Shown here in pieces: positions 1-6,800 of a stretch of DNA of 10,172 nt (its first letter is position 1; the number at the start of each line of letters is the position of its first letter). This DNA comes from JBFFXF01 sp041569895 (GTDB lineage: Bacteria > Planctomycetota > UBA8108 > JACQVS01). The notes beneath the pieces were generated by a model that saw nothing but the letters and a program-made list of their open reading frames with translations, was not told the origin of the DNA and made no database searches. A program made the translations under genes and the position numbers. Where the stretch lies: assembly GCA_041569895.1 (NCBI GenBank), contig JBFFXF010000271.1, positions 1-10,172 on the forward strand, in the 5' to 3' direction.

Positions 1-426
1 CAGGTCTTCGCGCGCAGGGGGTTCAACATCGATTCGCTCGTCGTCGGCCGCGGACACCATCGTGAGTTCTCTCGCATGACGATCGCATGCGAGGGCGACC
101 CGCGCGCCGTGGAGCAGATCGTCAAGCAGCTGAACAAGCTGATCGACACGGTGCACGCGGCGGAGCACAAGCCGGCGAAGGCCGTCGAGCGCGAGCTCGC
201 CCTCATCAAGGTGAAGGTCAGCTCGGAGACGCGCACCGAGATCTTCCAGGTCGCCGAGGTGTTCAAGGGGCGCACCGTCGACGTCTCGGATTCCACGCTG
301 ACGCTCGAGATCACCGGGAACTCCGAGAAGATCGATGCGTTCGAGAGCCTGATGAACAACTACGGCATCGTCGAGATGGTGCGATCCGGAAAGCTCGTCA
401 TCGCGCGAGGGGCCGAACGGACCTGA
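1..426 (+). CDS. ilvN: Acetolactate synthase small (regulatory) subunit, 5'-truncated
   Basis: Regulatory subunit of acetohydroxyacid synthase, the first common enzyme of valine, leucine and isoleucine synthesis in the cytoplasm. In this family it activates the catalytic subunit and confers feedback inhibition by branched-chain amino acids. Frame 1 is open from the first base and gives 141 residues before TGA at 424-426. The visible start, QVFARRGFNIDSLVVGRG, matches the ACT-domain segment of E. coli IlvH (SQRGYNIESLTV). It is followed by FSRMTI, then EQIVKQLNKLIDT, equivalent to the IlvH EQIEKQLHKLVDV segment. VERELALIKVKV opens the C-terminal ALS_ss_C domain, and IVEMVRSGK lies near the end. 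About 22 N-terminal residues lie outside the window; the ATG at 76 is internal (the M of SRMTI), not the start. The catalytic subunit gene (ilvB) would be expected just upstream. ilvC, a frequent downstream neighbour, is absent here; a convergent gene follows instead. Confidence 0.96.
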   Translation, partial: QVFARRGFNIDSLVVGRGHHREFSRMTIACEGDPRAVEQIVKQLNKLIDTVHAAEHKPAKAVERELALIKVKVSSETRTEIFQVAEVFKGRTVDVSDSTLTLEITGNSEKIDAFESLMNNYGIVEMVRSGKLVIARGAERT

Positions 427-2068
427 CGCGCGCCGCCCGGCGTGTCCCGTCGTCGCCGCCCGAAGGCCGGCGCTGGATCCAGGTCACCGCCCGCGGATCG
501 AGACCGTGGAGATCGGCCCACCGGACGAGCGCGGTCCCGAGTCGCACGCCGTCCTCCTGCCCGCGGAGCCGGATGTCCCGGAAGTCCCACCCGGGCGGGT
601 GGTTCCCGGAGTACCCGTTGATCGTCGGCCGTCCGGTGGCGAGTCCGGCCCACATCGCGTCGACGTGGTCCTTCAGCCAGATCCAGCGCCCCGGCGGCGG
701 CGTGTAGAGGAACACCTCGCACTGCTCGGGGATCGCCCGCGCGAGTGCATCGACCTCGACGCGGACTCTCTGCTTGTCGTAGTGGAAGAAGCCCGTCCCC
801 TGCTCGAGCAGGCAGGCGACGGTGATCGCGGGGACGACCAGCCGCCACCGCCATTCTCCCGAGAGCACCCGCTCCGCCAGCAGGCCGAGCCCGAGGGCGA
901 TGGGGGCGATCGCCAGCAGACCGACGCGTGAGACCGCCCGGATGGCGGAGCCGCCGGGGAGGTGATCGAAGACGAGCCCCCAGGCGGTGAGCCCGCCGGG
1001 GAGAATCGTCGCCAGGGTGCAGACGATGAGAACCGCGAGCGTCCCGACGGCGACCGCGGCGTTGCGGCGGTGGATGACCAGCCCGGCGATCGCCAGACCG
1101 GTCGTCAACAGGCCCGCGCCGAGGCGGTGCTCGTGCTCCATCGGCAGGCCGGAGAAGGGCGCCACGCCGGCGAGGCCGCCGTAGACCCAGCTGTGCGGCC
1201 CCGCGTAGAGCCACGAGTGGAGGCGCGGGAGCATCGGAAGCGCCTCGTCGAACGAGCGTGCGCCGACGGCGCGCGCGGCGTCGAGGTAGTGCGACGCCAT
1301 CGGCGCGAGCGAGAGCGCCGCCACGAAGGCGCAGACCAGCACCGGTACGGCTGTCGCCCGTCCCATCTCGACGAGGCGGCCCCTCGAGTCACGACGCAGC
1401 AGCGCGATCGACAGCCCGACGACGAGCACGAGGCCGAGGAACCACCCGACGTAAAAGCTCGTCCACAGCTGCGCCGCCAGCGCGCCGGAGAGCAGCGCCG
1501 CGTGAAGCCAGATCGATCGTCGCGACAGTCGCCGGTGATCGAGAAGCCCGGCGATCGCCAGAACGACCAGCAGAACCCAGAACCCCGGCACGAGCTGCGG
1601 GTGATTGAGTTGCTGCAACCGCGGCGACGCGAACGAGAAGACCGCCGCGCCGAGATTCGCCGCCAGCGGCGACAGCCGAAACGCCCGGCGCAGCACGAGG
1701 AACGCGACCGCGAAGTTGACGGTCGACACCGCCAGCAGCCAGAGCTGATACGACGTGTCGGGCAGCAGACCGAAGGCCCGCCAGACCCAGTAGAGCGGCG
1801 CCACCGTGAGGAACAGCTCGCTGTACGCCGCGCTGTTCTCCGCCGGGTAAAAGATCGGCGGCGACCAGAAGCTCTCGTGCCCCGCCGCCCCCGTCAACCA
1901 GAGCCACGAGTGCTCGAGCACGTAATTCACGAACCGCGTGTCGATCGGATCGACCTGCATGCGCGCGAATCCCGAAAGAATTATCGGATGAAACGCCAGC
2001 AGCATGCCGCCCGCCCAGGTGAGGAGGATGAGGGCCGGGATGAGGACGCGACGCGATGCAGGGAACAT
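398..2068 (-). CDS. Polytopic membrane protein, GT-C glycosyltransferase-like
   Basis: A 556-residue integral membrane protein with about 11 hydrophobic segments, roughly residues 8-30, 86-100, 108-128, 132-148, 158-176, 187-205, 207-224, 240-258, 317-356 (two) and 383-424 (two). A large non-membrane loop after the first segment holds MQVDPIDTRFVNYV (about 37-50). Its acidic residues D40 and D43 sit where GT-C enzymes carry their catalytic acid. Further landmarks are IFYPAENSAAYSE (72-84), FSFASPRLQQLNHPQL (144-159) and GGSAIRAVSRVGLLA (372-386). I associate these with uncharacterised GT-C-like bacterial membrane proteins of the O-mannosyltransferase type, which use polyprenyl-linked sugars. 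That assignment rests on recall and topology. The C-terminal 130 residues are soluble and Arg-rich at the very end. The ATG at 2068 is preceded one codon earlier by an in-frame TGA, so no longer start exists; no good Shine-Dalgarno is visible. The stop lies inside ilvN. Confidence 0.8.
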   Translation of the reverse strand: MFPASRRVLIPALILLTWAGGMLLAFHPIILSGFARMQVDPIDTRFVNYVLEHSWLWLTGAAGHESFWSPPIFYPAENSAAYSELFLTVAPLYWVWRAFGLLPDTSYQLWLLAVSTVNFAVAFLVLRRAFRLSPLAANLGAAVFSFASPRLQQLNHPQLVPGFWVLLVVLAIAGLLDHRRLSRRSIWLHAALLSGALAAQLWTSFYVGWFLGLVLVVGLSIALLRRDSRGRLVEMGRATAVPVLVCAFVAALSLAPMASHYLDAARAVGARSFDEALPMLPRLHSWLYAGPHSWVYGGLAGVAPFSGLPMEHEHRLGAGLLTTGLAIAGLVIHRRNAAVAVGTLAVLIVCTLATILPGGLTAWGLVFDHLPGGSAIRAVSRVGLLAIAPIALGLGLLAERVLSGEWRWRLVVPAITVACLLEQGTGFFHYDKQRVRVEVDALARAIPEQCEVFLYTPPPGRWIWLKDHVDAMWAGLATGRPTINGYSGNHPPGWDFRDIRLRGQEDGVRLGTALVRWADLHGLDPRAVTWIQRRPSGGDDGTRRAARVRSVRPLAR

Positions 2069-2167
2069 GCTTCAAGTTTTCGGCTGGGCGGGGGGCGGGG
2101 GTGAAGTCCGCCGGCCGAGGCGTGGCTTCGTGCTCGTGCTCGATGGCTGAGCTCGAGACGGATGGGG

Positions 2168-2245
2168 GATTCCGATACCGATACCGATTCCGACTCCGAC
2201 CTCCGATCCCGAGGACGAGTCGGGCACGGGAACGGGCACGGGGAC
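2168..2245. repeat. Hexamer-phased inverted element, copy A
   Basis: The left arm (2168-2210) is built of six-base units of the type GAT(T/A)CC: GATTCC, GATACC, GATACC, GATTCC, GACTCC, one seven-base unit, then GATCCC. The right arm (2222-2245) is four units of the type GGG(C/A/G)AC. Between the arms CCCGA (2208-2212) pairs with TCGGG (2220-2224) around a seven-base loop. A further CCG (2203-2205) can pair with CGG (2227-2229). The 16 bases at 2217-2232 (GAGTCGGGCACGGGAA) recur exactly at 8725-8740. The element fills much of the 195-bp gap between the phosphoesterase 3' end and the membrane protein gene. The repeats are seen directly; a role (transcript end, spacer or dispersed element) is not known. 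Confidence 0.75.
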
Positions 2246-2263
2246 GGAAAACTCAGACGCCCG

Positions 2264-3865
2264 TCAACACCCCGATCGCCGGCACAACACGCCGCCGGCG
2301 TTGTCCGGCATGCCCTCGGGGAGTCTGTCGCACGCCGGGTAGGGCGCGGCTGGCTCGGGGCCGCCGAGGAAGAGGTGGTTGAGGATCAGGACGGCGTCGT
2401 CGATCTCGACGAGGCGGTCGCCGTCCGTGCTTCCCGCCGCGAGGCACTCGGCCGGGTCGCCGAGAAAGAGCGCGCGCAGGAGGGCGACGGCGTCGTTGAT
2501 GGCGAGCTCGCCGTCGAAGTCCATGTCGCCTCGCAGGAGGCGCAGGCGGCTGAGCGAGAAGTGGTCGATCTCGCGGCCGTTGAAGTCGACTGCGCGGCCG
2601 AGGAGCATCACCGGGGAGACGAAGAGCTCGACGGCGTGGTGGATCGAGTTGAAGACGCTCGAGAATCGCTTGTCGACGTGCTCGAACGTGGCCGTCCGCG
2701 GATTGATGAACCAGAAGGACTCGCCGTAGAGGGCCCGGCCTCCGCCGCCCGTGACGATGTAAAGCGAGCCCTCGGCGTGATCGAAGTGGCGTCGCGACTC
2801 GTCGCCGACGATGTCGTAGCACTCCGCCGCCGGACACGCGAACGGCTCGAGCGGACCGCACTCCTCGGGCGCCATGCGCAGGGTGAGCTGGTGGCTGCGC
2901 TGGTAGTTGTGGTCGTCGCCCGAGAGCACGAGGTCGACGCGGAACCGGTCGATGATCGGCGCCAGCGCCTCGCGCGTGATGATCGACTCGGTCACCTGCC
3001 CGCCGATGGTGAAGAGCGGCTCGTGGGTGACGATGACGATCCAGCGGGTGTCCCTCGCGCGCGCCGCGGCGAGGTCGTCGCAGAGCCACTCGAGGGCCTG
3101 CTCGCCCGGCTGACCGGGGTCGAAACCGAGTGTCGTATCGACGAAGACGAAATGCGCCGCGCCGAGGTCGAAGGAATACGAGAGACCGTGCTCCGACGCG
3201 TGGCCCGGCGGCGTGAAGAGGCGGTCGAGCGGATAGTGCGAGTCGTGATTGCCGCGGGTCGCGTAGAGGCAGGTCGAGGACATCAGACTCCGGTACGGTT
3301 CGAAGATCACCGCGTCGAACGCGAACGTCTCGAACGTCGAGTGGTAGTCCATGTCGCCGGTGTGGATGATCCCGTGGAGCGGCGACCGCTCGGCGAGTCG
3401 CTCGATCTGGAGCGCGACGTCGTCCTGTCGCGGCCGCCCGCCCGGCGGCCGCGAGCCGCTGTCGCCGAGGACCGCGAGGTGGACGACTCCCTCGCCCTCC
3501 GGCGGCGGCGTGCGGAAGCGCTGCTCGGCGGGCTCGCCGATCACCGACTCCCCGACGAGCACCTCGTAGACGTGATCGGTGTCGGGCGCGAGCCCATCGA
3601 GCCGGACCCGGTAGCACGACTCGCCGGCCAGCAGCGGCTCGGGGCACTCGATGCCGGCGCGTTCGCCCGACGTGCGCCAGGCGTCCCCGCCGGCCTCGCG
3701 GAATCGCACCGTCGCGGGGAGGCGCTCGCCGTCGTCGGCGAGCGTCCAGAGGACGTCGACCGAATCCGGACGCAGGAGCTGCAGGTAGGGCGCGCGCACC
3801 AGCTCCGCGCCCTCGACCGGGGCGCCGGCGAGCGCCAGCAGCGCGGTGATCGCGAGTCGTCGCAT
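2264..3865 (-). CDS. Secreted PAP-like metallophosphoesterase with dockerin-like C-terminus
   Basis: A 533-residue exported binuclear-metal phosphoesterase, expected to hydrolyse phosphomono- or diesters outside the cytoplasm; the substrate is unknown. Residues 1-20 form a signal peptide with likely cleavage near VEGA-EL. Residues 22-120 resemble the fibronectin-III-like N-terminal domain of purple acid phosphatases (RAPYLQLLRPDSVDVLW). The catalytic domain spans about 127-380: GDSG (D135), GDMDY (D171, Y174), GNHD (N206, H207), THEP (H281) and SGDDHNYQR (316-323). The last motif has Asp317 where the usual GHxH has its first His. Residues 446-512 form two EF-hand-like dockerin repeats: GDMDFDGELAIND, then STDGDRLVEIDD ending in LFLGGPEPAAPYPAC. 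The start is supported by GGAAG nine bases upstream (minus strand). The gene begins 22 bp after the heme-protein stop, so co-transcription is likely. No cohesin partner is visible. Confidence 0.92.
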   Translation of the reverse strand: MRRLAITALLALAGAPVEGAELVRAPYLQLLRPDSVDVLWTLADDGERLPATVRFREAGGDAWRTSGERAGIECPEPLLAGESCYRVRLDGLAPDTDHVYEVLVGESVIGEPAEQRFRTPPPEGEGVVHLAVLGDSGSRPPGGRPRQDDVALQIERLAERSPLHGIIHTGDMDYHSTFETFAFDAVIFEPYRSLMSSTCLYATRGNHDSHYPLDRLFTPPGHASEHGLSYSFDLGAAHFVFVDTTLGFDPGQPGEQALEWLCDDLAAARARDTRWIVIVTHEPLFTIGGQVTESIITREALAPIIDRFRVDLVLSGDDHNYQRSHQLTLRMAPEECGPLEPFACPAAECYDIVGDESRRHFDHAEGSLYIVTGGGGRALYGESFWFINPRTATFEHVDKRFSSVFNSIHHAVELFVSPVMLLGRAVDFNGREIDHFSLSRLRLLRGDMDFDGELAINDAVALLRALFLGDPAECLAAGSTDGDRLVEIDDAVLILNHLFLGGPEPAAPYPACDRLPEGMPDNAGGVLCRRSGC

Positions 3866-3874
3866 CGAGAGTCG

Positions 3875-3879
3875 CTTCC
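3875..3879 (-). promoter_or_regulatory. Shine-Dalgarno for the metallophosphoesterase
   Basis: GGAAG on the minus strand, nine bases before the ATG at 3863-3865, lies inside the 22-bp gap after the heme-protein stop. It supports this start codon and translation from a shared message. Confidence 0.55.
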
Positions 3880-3887
3880 GTCCGGGC

Positions 3888-6800
3888 TCACTCTTTTTCT
3901 AACGGCGTCAGGAGCACGTAGTCGAGGCCGAACATGAAGGCCTTGACGGCCTTCGGGTTGGCGCCGACGATCTCGACGCCGAGCCTGTGCTGGCCCTGCG
4001 AGAGGCTCAATTCGGCCAGGCGCAGGGTGCCGGTGGGGATGACCCTCGGATCGTAGAGGTCGATCGGCGCCTCGACGGCCTTCCCGTCCCAGGTCAGCTT
4101 CACGACGCCGTAGTCGCGCGCCCGCGTCAGGGCGACGTCGACGGCGTACCGTCCCGCGGCGCCCACCGGGACGGCGATCTCGAGTCTATCGCCCCGTTTC
4201 GCCCCCGTCCACCAGAGTTGGCTGTTTCCGCTCCACGCGTCGACCCCGAAGCCCTGCATCGCCTGCGGGCCAGCGTCGCCCCGCGTCACGCGGATCACCG
4301 TGAGCTCCTCGCCCTCGAGCGCGCCGGGGACGCGGTGCGTCTCCGGATCGACGGCGACCGGCGCGCCCGCGCGCAGGATCTGCGTCGGGCTCGCGAGGTA
4401 GGCCACGAGATCGCGGACGGAGTCGTCGGGAAGCTCCTCGAGCGCGCCCTCGGGCATCAGCGACGAGGTCGTCAGCTGTTTCGAGCGGATCTCGCGCTTC
4501 GGGATGACCACCTCGTCCGTCGTCGTTCGCAGGGTGAGCGCCGAGTCCGTCTCGCCGGTGATCAGGCCGACGACGACGCGCCCGTCGCGCAGCGCCACGA
4601 GGTGCATCTGGTAGTCCTTGCCGACGACCGCGTTCGGGTCGAGGAGGTTCTCGAGGATGTACTCGAGGTCGGCGCGGTTCGACCCCGTGAGATCCGGCGC
4701 GATATCGGATCCGGAGCCGAAGAGCCTGTGGCACTGCGAGCACTCGCGATCGAACACCGCGCGACCGTTCGCCAGGTCGGCCTTCGCGAGGCGCTCCGGT
4801 GTCAGCGCCGCCCGATACTTCTCGATGAGCTCGCGCTTGTCGGAGGACGACTCGCGCACGACGCCCCACACCTCCTCGAGCGTCTCGTCGACCTTCTCGC
4901 TCCCGAGGCTGCGGAGCTGGCGGACCGTGAACGCGGTGATGTCTCGCCGGGGCACGGCGCCCTCGCGCACGGCGCGCAGCAGCGCCAGCGCGTACGGCGG
5001 GCGCGACGAGAGCGTCGCGAGCGCGTCGCGCCGCTCGGCCTCCGTCAGCCTGGCGTACTGCGCGACGATCGCCCGTGGAGTTCCCTCGTCGTCGAAGGTC
5101 GCCAGGGCGCGGATCGCCTCGCCGCGGAGCTCGTCGTCGCCGAGCAGCCGCTGGAGCACGGGCACGCTGTCCGAGTCGCGAGCTCCGAGCAGGACGCGCA
5201 GCGCGTGCCGGCGCTTCTCGACCGGCTCCTCCGCGTTCGCCAGCGTCGAGCGCAGCACCGGGAAGACGCGCCGGTCCCCGAAACGAACCGCCACCGCGTG
5301 CGCGAGGTCGCGCACGGCGTCGCTCTCGCTGCTCACCAGTTTCTCGTAGACCGGCTTCCAGCCGGATGGCATCGCGATGTCGGCGTGGTGGCGGAACGCC
5401 TCGAGCATCTCCTCGAGGATCAGCCGCTGCGAGCTCGCGCCGGTCGACGCCGCGAGCGCGGTCATGATCGGCTCGAGCCGGCCGATGTCGAACGCCACGC
5501 GCCGCGTCACGAAGCGCGTCACCAGCGAGATCCGCGAGCGCCGCGCCAGCTCCATCGCTCTCACCGGATCGCTCGCCGCGATCGGCTCGACGCCGTACCA
5601 GATCATCAGCGGCAGGTTGTGGTCGTCCTCGTCCTCGGCGCGAGCGACGAGCCCGCCCGCGATCTCGACCGCATCGTCGATTGGCAGTCGCTGGAGCGCC
5701 GACGCGAGGTAGAGCCGCACGACGGGCGACGGGTCCTCGCGGCTCATCGCGATCAGGCGCTCGCGCTCGGCGGCGGTCACGCCGTGATCCTCGGTGATCA
5801 GCTGGATCGTCCACGCGCGGAGGTACTCGTGCTCGCTGCGGAGCTGCTCGACCGCGAGCGACTCGTCGAGCCCGCCCGTGACGTGCAGCGCCCAGAGCGC
5901 CCGCAGCTTCCTCGCGTCGTCGCGCTCGTCGCGCAGCATCGCCACGAGCGAGCGGCGGACCGCCGGGCTGCCGCCCCGCTGCTGGAGCAGTCGTCGCGCC
6001 GTGCGGACGTACCAGTCGTTCGAGTGCCGCTGCAGCGCGACGAGCTCACCGTCGTCGAGCGCGGCCAGGTCGGGCCGGCGCGGCTGCGGATTGCCGTACG
6101 AGACGCGGTAGAGGCGTCCGTTCGAGCGATCCCAGATCAGCGGCTGCGTGCGATGGCACGCGTTCCTGTCGTACCAGTCGATCAGGTAGACCGCGCCGTC
6201 GGGGCCGCACTCGAGGTTGATGCCGCGGAACCAGGCGTCGTTGGCGATCAGGAAATCGCGCTCGTGCCGCCCGACGAAACCGGAGCCGCGCCGCTCGAGC
6301 GCGTCGACGTTGACGCGGTTGCCGTGGATGTTGTTCATCAGCAGCTTGCCGCGAAAGCCGTCCGGAAAGCCGTCGCCCAGGTAAATGAGCGCCCCGCAGT
6401 GGGCGTGGCCGCCGCCGGCCTCGAGCGTGTCCGCCGGCGTGCGCGGCTCCTGTCCCCACCAGGCGTGGTCGCGGATGTTGCCCGCGTAGTGGCGGTGGTC
6501 GGCGATCGTCTTGATGTCGTCGTAGACGTGCGGACTGAAGTGTCGGCCGCCCTGGCGCTGGTAGCGCGCGCCCTGGATGACGTGGTAGAGGTGCGGGATG
6601 ACGCACGCGGTGGCGAACGCCTGGCCGCGGTCGTCGAAGTCGATCCCCCAGGGATTGCTGGTGCCCCACGCGAAGACCTCGAACTCGCGCCGCGTCGGGT
6701 GGTAGCGCCAGAAGCCCGCGTTCAGCGGCGTGCGCTCGGCGTCCGGCGTTCCGGGCTTGCCGACGCGCGAGTGCGTGAACACGCCGTGGCAGCCGTAGAG

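Noticed and set aside
962..2104. A 380-codon plus-strand frame over the membrane protein
   Set aside because: It is Arg/Glu/Gln-rich with no hydrophobic core, and antisense to a gene whose hydrophobic segments and motifs are coherent.
2069..2263. Rho-independent terminator for the phosphoesterase unit
   Set aside because: A hairpin is present but no U-tract follows on the minus strand, and the sequence is better described as the hexamer element.
2162..3937. A 591-codon plus-strand frame over the phosphoesterase
   Set aside because: It is in the same codon-aligned antisense phase over a gene with clear catalytic motifs, and it starts inside the hexamer repeat (Asp-Ser/Thr run). It is a composition artefact.
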